64,000 nt of DNA from Ruegeria marina (lineage in GTDB: Bacteria > Pseudomonadota > Alphaproteobacteria > Rhodobacterales > Rhodobacteraceae), in NCBI RefSeq assembly GCF_900101475.1, contig NZ_FMZV01000014.1, positions 80,432-144,431 of the forward strand, read 5' to 3'. Made by a program: the position numbers and the translations under genes. This document shows, piece by piece, positions 1-8,131 of the stretch. Below the pieces are notes generated by a model that saw nothing but the letters and a program-made list of their open reading frames with translations, did no database searches and was not told the origin of the DNA. Positions within the stretch are counted from its first letter, which is position 1; the number at the start of each line of letters is the position of its first letter.

Positions 1-905
1 ATGAAGCGCCCCGCCGCGTCCCGTCGGTAGTAGAGCAACAGCCGCCGGGTGTCCGAGAGGGCATGTTCGCCCGGCAGGATTCCGGCCAGCACCTCTGGCG
101 GCAGGGGTTCCGTGGCTACCTGCACCGACCGGACCGGAACCACCGTTCGGGCCAGGCCCGGCGCGAATGCGTCCGTGTAGGCATTGGTGCAGATCAGCAC
201 CCGTCGCGCCCGCAGGGAACCGCCGGTTGTGGTGAGGATATGCGTCGACCCATCCGCTTCGATCCGCAGAACCCTGCTATGCCCGTGGATCGCTGCGCCG
301 GCGCGGACCGCTGCCGCAGCCAGGCCCAGCGCATAGTTCAGCGGGTGCAGGTTGCCGCCGCGATGGTCGATCAACCCGCCGCGATAGGCAGCGCTCCCCG
401 ACAGATCGGCGATTCCGGCAGCGTCCAGCGGCTCAACCGCGGCGCCAAGCCTTTGCCATTGCGCGGCTTTGTGATGCAGGTCGCGCAGACCGGCGGCGTC
501 ATGCGCGCCGCGCAGCCAGCCGACCGGGCGTGCATCGCAGTCGATTCCGTACCGTGCGACAAGGTCGAAGACCAGTTGCCCGGCCGTTCCCGAAAGCCGC
601 AACATCCGCCCGCCCATGTCGGCTCCGAACCGCGTGGTGATCTCCTCGGGGTCGGGGTGAAGGCCGGGATTGACCTGACCGCCGTTGCGCCCCGAGGCAC
701 CCCAGCCGGGCGTTTCCGCCTCGAGCACAACACAGGCAATCCCGCGTTCCGCGAGGTGCAAGGCCGCCGAAAGCCCGGTGAACCCACCACCGATTATGGC
801 GACCTCGGTTTCAAGGCTACCGGTCAGCGGCGGATGGGGCGCGGACATGTTTGCCGTAGCTGTCCACAAGCTGTTGGCGATCACGGGCGGTTCATTGGCG
901 ATCAT
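1..905 (-). CDS. FAD-dependent amine/amino-acid oxidoreductase (DadA/PuuB-like), C-terminus cut by the window edge
   Basis: Reading the minus strand from an ATG at 905 gives an open frame that runs off the left end without a stop, so only about 301 N-terminal residues are present. Near residue 35 the sequence VAIIGGGFTGLSAALHLAE is a Rossmann GxGxxG dinucleotide-binding fingerprint, followed by VVLEAE and then GWGASGRNGGQ, typical of DAO-family enzymes. This family oxidises amino acids or amines such as gamma-glutamylputrescine or glycine derivatives with bound FAD. The substrate cannot be told from the sequence. It is divergent from pncA, with about 110 bp between the start codons. The family is well supported; the exact enzyme is open. 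Confidence 0.82.
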   Translation of the reverse strand, partial: MIANEPPVIANSLWTATANMSAPHPPLTGSLETEVAIIGGGFTGLSAALHLAERGIACVVLEAETPGWGASGRNGGQVNPGLHPDPEEITTRFGADMGGRMLRLSGTAGQLVFDLVARYGIDCDARPVGWLRGAHDAAGLRDLHHKAAQWQRLGAAVEPLDAAGIADLSGSAAYRGGLIDHRGGNLHPLNYALGLAAAAVRAGAAIHGHSRVLRIEADGSTHILTTTGGSLRARRVLICTNAYTDAFAPGLARTVVPVRSVQVATEPLPPEVLAGILPGEHALSDTRRLLLYYRRDAAGRF

Positions 906-1013
906 GGCGTCCTCCGTCGCTGCCACGGTTCGGTCAACTCGCCGTTCCGGTCAAGCGCATTGACGCACGCGGACTGGCTGCTTACCCATGTTTCAGCCAG
1001 GAAGGAGAACGGT

Positions 1014-1610
1014 ATGACCCAGGCCCTAATCGTGATCGACGTCCAGAACGATTTCTGCCCTGGCGGAGCGCTGGCCGTGCCCGACGGCGACGTGATCGTG
1101 CCCTTGATCAACGAGATGATGGGCGATTTCGATTCCGTCATCCTGACGCAGGACTGGCATCCGGCGGGCCATCTGTCCTTTGCCTCGTCGCATCCCGGCA
1201 AGGCGGCTTTCGACCTGGTCGATATGCCTTATGGTCCACAGGTGCTGTGGCCCGACCACTGCGTTCAGGGCACCCGTGGGGCGGCGTTTCATCCCGACCT
1301 GCGGACCGATGCCGACCTGATCATCCGCAAGGGGTTCCGAAGGGGAATCGACAGTTACTCGGGCTTTTTCGAAAACGACCGGACAACGCCGACCGGGTTG
1401 GAAGGATACCTGCGCAACCGTGGCATCGACCGGCTGACCCTGGTTGGCCTCGCAACCGATTTCTGCGTGCATTACTCGGCGGTCGACGCCGCGCGGTTGG
1501 GCTTTGCCGTCGAAGTCCGGATGTCCGCCTGCCGCGCCATCGACCTTGACGGCTCGTTGGAAGCCGCGACCGGGGCGATGATATCCGCAGGTGTGATCCT
1601 GGCCGGATAG
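1014..1610 (+). CDS. pncA: nicotinamidase (pyrazinamidase)
   Basis: A 198-residue cysteine hydrolase of the isochorismatase fold that deamidates nicotinamide to nicotinate in NAD salvage. The N-terminus carries ALIVIDVQNDFCPGGAL with the catalytic Asp9. ILTQDWHPAGH holds the metal-site His/Asp residues, LIIRKG supplies the catalytic Lys, and GLATDFCVHYSA holds nucleophile Cys151. A longer frame is open upstream, but the ATG at 1014 has an AAGGAGAA ribosome binding site at 1002-1009 and gives the normal family length. pncB, the next enzyme of the pathway, lies one gene downstream on the same strand, which supports a salvage role. Confidence 0.95.
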   Translation: MTQALIVIDVQNDFCPGGALAVPDGDVIVPLINEMMGDFDSVILTQDWHPAGHLSFASSHPGKAAFDLVDMPYGPQVLWPDHCVQGTRGAAFHPDLRTDADLIIRKGFRRGIDSYSGFFENDRTTPTGLEGYLRNRGIDRLTLVGLATDFCVHYSAVDAARLGFAVEVRMSACRAIDLDGSLEAATGAMISAGVILAG

Positions 1611-1681
1611 TTGCCTTTTGTTAAGAGGTTGCGCGCTAGAACCTTGGGACCAAAGTCAATGTTTTTCCCCGGGGTTCGCCG

Positions 1682-3916
1682 ATGCAAAAAGCCGGGTCGT
1701 CTGCGGCCGACCAACTGGCGGAGTTCGAGCGGAGATACAGCCGCCGCGGCCTGCTTGTCCGTTATGCTCGGGGGCGGGTGAAGAATTTCGGCAATCGCCA
1801 GATCATGACGTTTTCGGGCGGGTTTGCCCTGGCGCTGACCGAAGGACCGGTGACAGGTGGGGCGGCTGTTCTGATCGCCCTGTTCGGCGAACTGGTCGAT
1901 TGCCTGTTCCTGTCGCGTCTGCCCCGTTTGCTGGAATCCGGTTTCGGAATTCGAAAATTGCTGGTGATCAGCACGGTTACGGCCGCGGTGCAGGCGCTGA
2001 CGATCGTGGCTTGCGTATTAATGGCCTGGTTCGGCGACCAAAGCGGATTGTCCCCGCTGTTTACCATCGCGTTTCTTGCAGGTGCGTCAATCAACGCCGG
2101 CCTGGTGCTTCCATTCCACCGCTCCGCCGGAACGGTCCGGTTGATCGCCTATGCTCTGGCGACCGCATTCATTTTTTTCTTCGATGCCCTGAATGCCCCG
2201 AGGATCGACTCCGTCCATTTCCTGAATGCCGGCGGCACTGCGATGCTTGGTTTCATGGTGGCCCTGTTCCTGAGTTTTGTGAACAGGGGATTCGAGACGC
2301 ATCGGAAGACCACGCTTCGCCTTATCGAGCAGGGTCAAGACCTGATGCGCCATCAGAAAGAGGCGCAACAACTGTCCTTGGTCGCAAGAAATGCCAATGA
2401 CAGCGTGATCATGTCAGATGCGAATGGTCGGATTGTCTGGACCAACGAAGCGTTCAGCAGGATCACCGGATACTCGGCTGCCGAAGCACGGGGGCGGCTT
2501 CCCGCAGAGTTGCTGAACGGGCCTGAAACCGATCTTGCCACTTCGAACGCCATCACAGCCGCGCTTATGTCGGGAAAACCCTTTCGCGGAGAGATCCAGA
2601 ACCTGACAAAAGACGGCCAACCGATCTGGATGGACGTCAACATGGTGCCGATCGTGGATTCAGACGGCAATATCGAGATGACGGTGGCCGTCGAACGCGA
2701 CATAACATCCGGGAAGATCCACGAACAGGAACTGGCGGCCGCTCGCGAGGCGGCAGAAGAAGGGGCCCGGGTCAAAGCCGATTTTCTGGCCACGATGAGC
2801 CATGAAATCCGTACGCCGATGAATGGAGTTGTCGGCATGGCCGACCTGCTGTCCGAAACCCGGCTGAACACCGAACAGAAAGAATATGTCGATACCATCA
2901 AGAATTCGGCAGCGGCCCTGCTTGCCATCATCAACGACGTGCTCGACCTGTCACGTCTGGATGCCAACAAAATGACGGTTCATCCCGTCGACTTCGATCT
3001 TTTCGCCTGCATTTCGGAAACGGTGCGGCTGATCCGGCCACAGGCGCAACACAAGGGATTGAAGCTGACCTTGAAGACATTGAGCGAGGTTCCCGATCTC
3101 GTGAACGCCGACAATGGACGGTTGCGCCAGGTGCTGATCAACCTTCTCGGGAACGCGGTGAAGTTCACGGAAACCGGGGGGGTCGATCTGCGCCTGTCCG
3201 TGGAAGACACGGATCTTGGCCATATTGCCACGATCGAGGTCGAAGATACCGGCATAGGAATTCCGGCAGAAAAGCTTGAGCATGTGTTCGAACGCTTTTC
3301 ACAGGCCGAGGCGGACACCACCCGGGCCTATGGAGGCACCGGCCTTGGATTGGCGATTTCGCGCGAGCTGGTCGGGTTGATGGGGGGGCGGCTCACCGTC
3401 GAGTCCACTCTGGGCCGCGGGTCGTGCTTTACCCTGCGATTGCCGCTTGGGCTGCCGGACCGTACAGGCGGCTCCGGCAGCAGGCCCGTCATTGCGCCAC
3501 GACACCGCGCCCTGCTCCAGGGGCGGGTGGTGCTGGTGGCAGACGACAACAGGATCAACAGGCTGCTGATCGCCAAGTTCCTGGCAGACTTGCCTGTACG
3601 GCTCGAATTCGCGTGCAATGGCCAGGAGGCGGTGGACATGGCAGTACGTCTCGCCCCTGACATCGTCTTCATGGACATGTCGATGCCGCAAATGAGCGGG
3701 GTCGAGGCGACCCGGCTCATTCGCGGGAACAACGGGGCGCATCCGCCTATCGTGGCCTTGACGGCAAATGCCTATGACAGCGATCGCAAGACCTGTCTTG
3801 ATGCCGGGATGAACGACTTTCTCAGCAAACCCATCGGCAGGTCCGAACTGGTTTCGTGCCTGCTGGCTCACCTCAATGGTCCCGCATCGGCCACCGAAGA
3901 ACACCGGTCCGCTTGA
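1682..3916 (+). CDS. membrane hybrid sensor histidine kinase (PAS, HisKA, HATPase, receiver)
   Basis: A 744-residue hybrid kinase. About six hydrophobic segments span residues 40-205. A PAS domain follows at roughly 228-345 (ANDSVIMSDANGRIVWTNEA), then a dimerisation/phosphoacceptor helix with FLATMSHEIRTPMNGVVGMA, where His374 is the expected phosphorylation site. The ATPase domain shows its N box (LINLLGNAVKFTETGG) and G boxes (VEDTGIGIP, GGTGLGLAI). A C-terminal receiver has an acidic DDN pair and phosphoacceptor Asp665 in FMDMSMPQM. The signal sensed is unknown. No output regulator is adjacent. It sits 71 bp after pncA and just before pncB, so co-transcription with NAD-salvage genes is plausible but unproven. 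Confidence 0.93.
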   Translation: MQKAGSSAADQLAEFERRYSRRGLLVRYARGRVKNFGNRQIMTFSGGFALALTEGPVTGGAAVLIALFGELVDCLFLSRLPRLLESGFGIRKLLVISTVTAAVQALTIVACVLMAWFGDQSGLSPLFTIAFLAGASINAGLVLPFHRSAGTVRLIAYALATAFIFFFDALNAPRIDSVHFLNAGGTAMLGFMVALFLSFVNRGFETHRKTTLRLIEQGQDLMRHQKEAQQLSLVARNANDSVIMSDANGRIVWTNEAFSRITGYSAAEARGRLPAELLNGPETDLATSNAITAALMSGKPFRGEIQNLTKDGQPIWMDVNMVPIVDSDGNIEMTVAVERDITSGKIHEQELAAAREAAEEGARVKADFLATMSHEIRTPMNGVVGMADLLSETRLNTEQKEYVDTIKNSAAALLAIINDVLDLSRLDANKMTVHPVDFDLFACISETVRLIRPQAQHKGLKLTLKTLSEVPDLVNADNGRLRQVLINLLGNAVKFTETGGVDLRLSVEDTDLGHIATIEVEDTGIGIPAEKLEHVFERFSQAEADTTRAYGGTGLGLAISRELVGLMGGRLTVESTLGRGSCFTLRLPLGLPDRTGGSGSRPVIAPRHRALLQGRVVLVADDNRINRLLIAKFLADLPVRLEFACNGQEAVDMAVRLAPDIVFMDMSMPQMSGVEATRLIRGNNGAHPPIVALTANAYDSDRKTCLDAGMNDFLSKPIGRSELVSCLLAHLNGPASATEEHRSA

Positions 3917-4010
3917 AACGGATCACGCCTGTCTGGCCGGCCAAGCGCCGAATTGCCATACCTGCGCTGCTGGCGTATCCATGTCTGACCAGATTTACGA
4001 GGCCGGCTCA

Positions 4011-5300
4011 GTGGACATTGCAACCCGTGTGTACAATCACAAATGGAAGATCGACCCCATCGTGCGGTCGTTGATCGACACTGATTTCTACAAGCTGCTG
4101 ATGTGCCAGTCAGTGTTCCGGAACAAGCCCGACACGGAAGTCACCTTTTCGCTTATAAACCGGACCACACGCATACCGCTGGCGAAGCTGATCGACGAGA
4201 GCGAATTGCGGGAGCAGCTGGATCACATCCGCTCGCTTCGCCTGAGCAGGGGGGAAAGCACCTGGCTGCGCGGCAACATGTTCTATGGCAAGCGCCAGAT
4301 GTTCCGGTCCGATTTCATGGAATGGTTCGAGGGGCTACAACTTCCACCCTATCATCTGGAGCGCCGGGGCGACCAGTACGAACTGACCTTCGAAGGCAAG
4401 TGGCACGAGGTCATGCTGTGGGAAATCCCGGCGCTGGCGGTGCTTATGGAATTGCGTTCGCGCGCAGTGCTGCACGACATGCGACGATTCGAATTGCAGG
4501 TCCTCTATGCCCGCGCCATGACCCGCGTCTGGGAAAAGATCGAACGCCTGCGCCAGATCAATGCGCTGACGATCGCCGATTTCGGAACCCGGCGGCGGCA
4601 TTCCTTTCTGTGGCAGGACTGGTGCGTGCAGGCGATGATCGAGGGGCTGGGACAGAGTTTCACCGGCACTTCGAATTGCCTGATCGCCATGCGGCGCGAA
4701 GTCGAGGCGATCGGCACGAATGCGCATGAACTGCCGATGGTCTATTGCGCCCTGGCCGAGGATGACGCCGCCCTGGCCCGCGCGCCCTATGACGTGCTCA
4801 GCGATTGGCACGAGGAGCACGACGGCAACCTGCGCATCATCCTGCCCGACACTTACGGAACCGCCGGTTTTCTGGAACGGGCGCCGGACTGGCTGGCCGG
4901 TTGGACAGGAATACGCATCGACAGCGGCGACCCGGCAACGGGCGCCGAAACAGCGATCCGCTGGTGGCGAGCGCGCGGCGAGGACCCGACACAGAAGCGC
5001 ATCATCTTTTCCGACGGCCTGGACGTGGACAAGATCGTCGAGCTGCATCGGCAGTTTTCGGGCCGCGCCAAGGTTTCGTTCGGCTGGGGCACACTCTTGA
5101 CCAACGATTTCCGCGGTCTCGTGCCCGATGACGGGCTGGCGCCGTTCTCGCTGGTCTGCAAGGCGGTTTCGGCCAACGGCAACCCCACGGTGAAGCTGAG
5201 CGACAACCCCGAAAAGGCGATGGGACCGGCCGATGAGGTCGAGCGTTACAAGCGGGTGTTCGGCGTGGGCAAGCAGGAGCGGCAGGAGGTTGTGGTCTGA
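4011..5300 (+). CDS. pncB: nicotinate phosphoribosyltransferase
   Basis: Converts nicotinate and PRPP to nicotinate mononucleotide (ATP-assisted), the step after nicotinamidase in the Preiss-Handler route. The N-terminal SLIDTDFYKLLM is the family signature, and TSNCLIAM, RIDSGDP and KRIIFSDGLDVDKI match the phosphoribosyl- and substrate-binding loops. The GTG at 4011 is chosen because GAGG lies 8 bp upstream and the protein then has 429 residues, close to family size. An in-frame ATG at 3981 would add 10 residues but has no visible ribosome binding site. Its gene converges on the EamA gene, with 12 bp between the stops. Confidence 0.93.
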   Translation: MDIATRVYNHKWKIDPIVRSLIDTDFYKLLMCQSVFRNKPDTEVTFSLINRTTRIPLAKLIDESELREQLDHIRSLRLSRGESTWLRGNMFYGKRQMFRSDFMEWFEGLQLPPYHLERRGDQYELTFEGKWHEVMLWEIPALAVLMELRSRAVLHDMRRFELQVLYARAMTRVWEKIERLRQINALTIADFGTRRRHSFLWQDWCVQAMIEGLGQSFTGTSNCLIAMRREVEAIGTNAHELPMVYCALAEDDAALARAPYDVLSDWHEEHDGNLRIILPDTYGTAGFLERAPDWLAGWTGIRIDSGDPATGAETAIRWWRARGEDPTQKRIIFSDGLDVDKIVELHRQFSGRAKVSFGWGTLLTNDFRGLVPDDGLAPFSLVCKAVSANGNPTVKLSDNPEKAMGPADEVERYKRVFGVGKQERQEVVV

Positions 5301-5312
5301 GACGGCTCCAGA

Positions 5313-6212
5313 TCAGGAACGCCGGGACATCCGGCGTTCGCGCCAGATGACCAGCAAACCGCCCGCGACGATGAAAAGTGCCCCGGGAAACAGGTCGGCC
5401 CAGGGCGCCTCGTCGAACGCGATCCAGCCCGCGACAAAGGCGAAGGGGATGCCGAAATAGCTGAACGGGGCCAGGTTGCTCTGTTCGGTCATGCGGTACG
5501 AGACCACCAGGCACAGAACGGCTGTGCCGCCAAAGGCGCCCATGGCCGCCACCCAGGCGAGATCGCGGAAATCCGCGATGGGTGTGAACCCGCCCGCATA
5601 AAAGGCCAGCGCCAGCGACCCGAAAAGCGCCGAGACAACAGAGTACAAATTGATCACCGGGCTGGGCACCTCAGGGTCCATCAGGCGGGCCGACACTCCG
5701 GACAGGGCATAGAGAAAAGCCGCACCCAATGGAGCAAGCGCGTCCAGCGTGAAGGTATCGCTGCCCGGTTTCATCACCATCAGAACGCCGGCAAACCCGA
5801 GCAGAACGGCCAGCCAGCGAATCCAGCCTACCCGCTCGCCCAGCAGCGGAACCGCGAGCGCCGTCATGAAGATCGCGTTGGCATAGGTGATGGTGGAGGC
5901 GGTGGCAAAGGCCATCACGCCCAGCGAGTAGTAGAACAGGAACTGCGCGAAGGTGACAAAAATCCCGCGCAGAAACCCCAGTTTCCATTGCCGCAAGCGC
6001 CAGGGCCTGCCGGCCGCATGCCACGCCCGCGAGGACCACAGCGCAATCAGGCTGGGAAAGATGCCGAAGAAGTTGCGATAGGCCGAAAGCTCGGCGGCGG
6101 AATAGCGCGGCGACAGGAGCTTGATGATCAGCCCCATCAGGTCGAACAGCACCAGCGCCAGCAGCGACAGCGCGATCGCCAGTATGACGTTGTCGCCGCT
6201 GCGGCCGCTCAT
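5313..6212 (-). CDS. EamA/DMT-family membrane transporter
   Basis: A 299-residue protein made almost wholly of hydrophobic segments, about ten helices in two five-helix repeats, as in the drug/metabolite transporter superfamily. The early helix motif SAYRNFFGIFPSL and the mid-protein GVLMVMKPG fit EamA permeases that export amino acids or small metabolites. The start ATG at 6212 lies 2 bp after the aldehyde dehydrogenase stop, so it is the last gene of the peptide-transporter operon read leftwards. The substrate is unknown; an export or overflow role tied to the dehydrogenase or acetyltransferase is only a guess from position. Confidence 0.88.
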   Translation of the reverse strand: MSGRSGDNVILAIALSLLALVLFDLMGLIIKLLSPRYSAAELSAYRNFFGIFPSLIALWSSRAWHAAGRPWRLRQWKLGFLRGIFVTFAQFLFYYSLGVMAFATASTITYANAIFMTALAVPLLGERVGWIRWLAVLLGFAGVLMVMKPGSDTFTLDALAPLGAAFLYALSGVSARLMDPEVPSPVINLYSVVSALFGSLALAFYAGGFTPIADFRDLAWVAAMGAFGGTAVLCLVVSYRMTEQSNLAPFSYFGIPFAFVAGWIAFDEAPWADLFPGALFIVAGGLLVIWRERRMSRRS

Positions 6213-6214
6213 CG

Positions 6215-7666
6215 TCAGCCGTGCCGGGCCGCGACAGTCTTGAGCTGAGAAAAGCCGTAGAGCGCCTCGAATCCTTTTTCGCGGCCGTGACCGGATTTGC
6301 CGACCCCGCCAAAGGGCAGCTCGACCCCGCCGCCTGCACCGTAATTGTTGACAAAGACCTGGCCCGCCCGCAGCCGTTTGGCCAGCCGCATCTGGCGTGC
6401 GCCATCACGGGTCCAGATGCTGGCGACCAGGCCATAGTCGGTGCCGTTGGCGATTGCGACCGCCTCTTCTTCGGTATCGAACGGGATGAGCACCTGAACA
6501 GGGCCAAAGATCTCGTCGCGGGCCAGCGCGTGATCGGGGGGCACGTCGGCAAACAGCGTCGGACGGACATAGGCACCGGCCTCCGGCGCGTGGTCGACGA
6601 TCCGGCCCTGGGCGGCAATGGTCAGATCCGCGCCCTTGGCCAGGAACCCGGTTACGATCTCCTTTTGCCGGGCCGAGATCAGCGGCCCGACCCTCAGATC
6701 CTCGGCCGCCGGACCAACTGTCAGTTCGGCATAGGCGGCGGCCATGCGCGCCTTGACCTGGTCATACACGCCCCGCTGCGCGAGGATGCGGGACGAGGCC
6801 GAACAGGTCTGGCCGGCGTTCTGGCAGCCGGCATTGACAAGAAAAGGCAGCGCCGCATCCAGATCGGCGTCGTCGAACACAAGTTGTGGCGACTTGCCTC
6901 CCAGTTCCAGCGTCACCGGCACCACGTTGCGCCCCGCCGCCTGCTGCACCAGTGCGCCGGTGGCAACCGATCCGGTGAAGGAGATATGATGCACGCCCGG
7001 ATGACCGGACAGGGCCGCGCCCGCCTCGGCCCCCAGCCCCGGCACCACGTTCAAGGCCCCGGCAGGCAACCCCGCCTGCATGGCCAGATCGGCAAAGGCC
7101 AGCGCGGTCAAACAAGCCTCTTCGGCCGGTTTCAGAACGCAGGCATTGCCCATGGCGAGCGCCGCCCCGACCGAACGGCCGATGATCTGCATCGGATAGT
7201 TCCACGGCACGATATGGCCGGTGACGCCATGCGGTTCGCGCAGGGTATAGACGGTGTAGCCGTCAAGATATGGAATCGTCTCGCCCATCACCTTGTCGGC
7301 GGCACCTCCATAGAACTCGCAATAGCGCGCCAACGCCACGGCATCGGCACGGGCCTGGGTCAAGGGTTTGCCCACATCCGCCGCCTCGATCACGGCGAGA
7401 TCCTCGACCCTCTCAAGTACCAGCTGACCCAGCCGGGTCAGCACCCGGCCCCGCTCGGTCGCGGTCATCCGGCCCCAATCGCCGTTCAATGCCGCCTCGG
7501 CCGCGGCCACGGCAGCGTCGATATCTTCGGACCCGCCACGGGCGATCCGGCAGATTTCAGACCCGTCAGAAGGGTTGACCAGAACCAGGGTCGCACCGCT
7601 TTGGGCCGGTTGCCAGGCGCCTCCGACGAGGCACAGAGAAGGGTCGAACCAGAGAGGCAGCGACAT
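6215..7666 (-). CDS. NAD(P)-dependent aldehyde dehydrogenase family protein
   Basis: A 483-residue member of the ALDH superfamily, oxidising an aldehyde to the acid. Typical signatures are present: GHIVPWNYP near the cofactor pocket, the FTGSVATG Rossmann loop, TLELGGKSP with the general-base Glu, and NAGQTCSASSR with the nucleophilic Cys. The ATG at 7666 is preceded by AAAGGAGAC, a good ribosome binding site, and gives family length. Unusually, the frame stays open upstream through a complete GNAT domain to 8131, so a 638-residue fusion is also possible. gamma-Aminobutyraldehyde or betaine aldehyde could be the substrate, but nothing in the sequence settles it. Confidence 0.9.
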   Translation of the reverse strand: MSLPLWFDPSLCLVGGAWQPAQSGATLVLVNPSDGSEICRIARGGSEDIDAAVAAAEAALNGDWGRMTATERGRVLTRLGQLVLERVEDLAVIEAADVGKPLTQARADAVALARYCEFYGGAADKVMGETIPYLDGYTVYTLREPHGVTGHIVPWNYPMQIIGRSVGAALAMGNACVLKPAEEACLTALAFADLAMQAGLPAGALNVVPGLGAEAGAALSGHPGVHHISFTGSVATGALVQQAAGRNVVPVTLELGGKSPQLVFDDADLDAALPFLVNAGCQNAGQTCSASSRILAQRGVYDQVKARMAAAYAELTVGPAAEDLRVGPLISARQKEIVTGFLAKGADLTIAAQGRIVDHAPEAGAYVRPTLFADVPPDHALARDEIFGPVQVLIPFDTEEEAVAIANGTDYGLVASIWTRDGARQMRLAKRLRAGQVFVNNYGAGGGVELPFGGVGKSGHGREKGFEALYGFSQLKTVAARHG

Positions 7667-8131
7667 GGTGGTCTCCTTTCCGAAGTCAAATGTGTAACTG
7701 TAGCGCTGATGCGGTGTAATTGGAGGGCATCGGCGCAGATTGGCAAGGGCCGGCATCCCGGCAAGGCAGTCGGCCCAGAATCCATCCGCCGCGACCGCGG
7801 CATTGGCAACCCCGAAACGCCAGCGCCCGGGATGTCGGGCAAAGACGGATTGTGCCGCCCTGCTGCCAAATCCTTGCCGCCGGAACGCGGGGAAAACGGT
7901 GAATTCGGCCAGTTCCCGCAGCCCGCAGCGATGCAGTCGGACCAGCGCAAACCCGACCTTTTGATCCTTTTGGAGAATCCAGTAAGCCACCCTGTCGGCA
8001 TCGCGCCAATGACGCGCCGCCATTTCTCCGACGGGCAAGGGCACATCCGGGACGACTTCGGCCAGATAGGGGAGCATCGCCGCTATAAGGTCGGTCCGGT
8101 CCTCTCTGCCGATCCGGGTCAACACGATCAT
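7667..8131 (-). CDS. GNAT-family N-acetyltransferase, reading in frame into the aldehyde dehydrogenase
   Basis: About 155 residues with a GNAT-like core: the acceptor-side strand VGFALVRLHRCGLRELAEF is followed by FTVFPAFRRQGFGSRAA, whose RRQGFGS matches the acetyl-CoA pyrophosphate loop (R/Q-x-x-G-x-G/A). The end, TPHQRYSYTFDF, looks like a natural GNAT C-terminus. No stop codon follows; the frame continues through the next ribosome binding site into the dehydrogenase start at 7666, so the right-hand boundary given here is artificial. The start ATG at 8131 overlaps the ABC ATPase stop (ATGA), showing translational coupling. The substrate is unknown. Confidence 0.7.

Noticed and set aside
63..1013. 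N-terminal extension of the pncA frame
   Set aside because: The open upstream frame is antisense to the FAD oxidoreductase; the AAGGAGAA site and family length fix the start at 1014.
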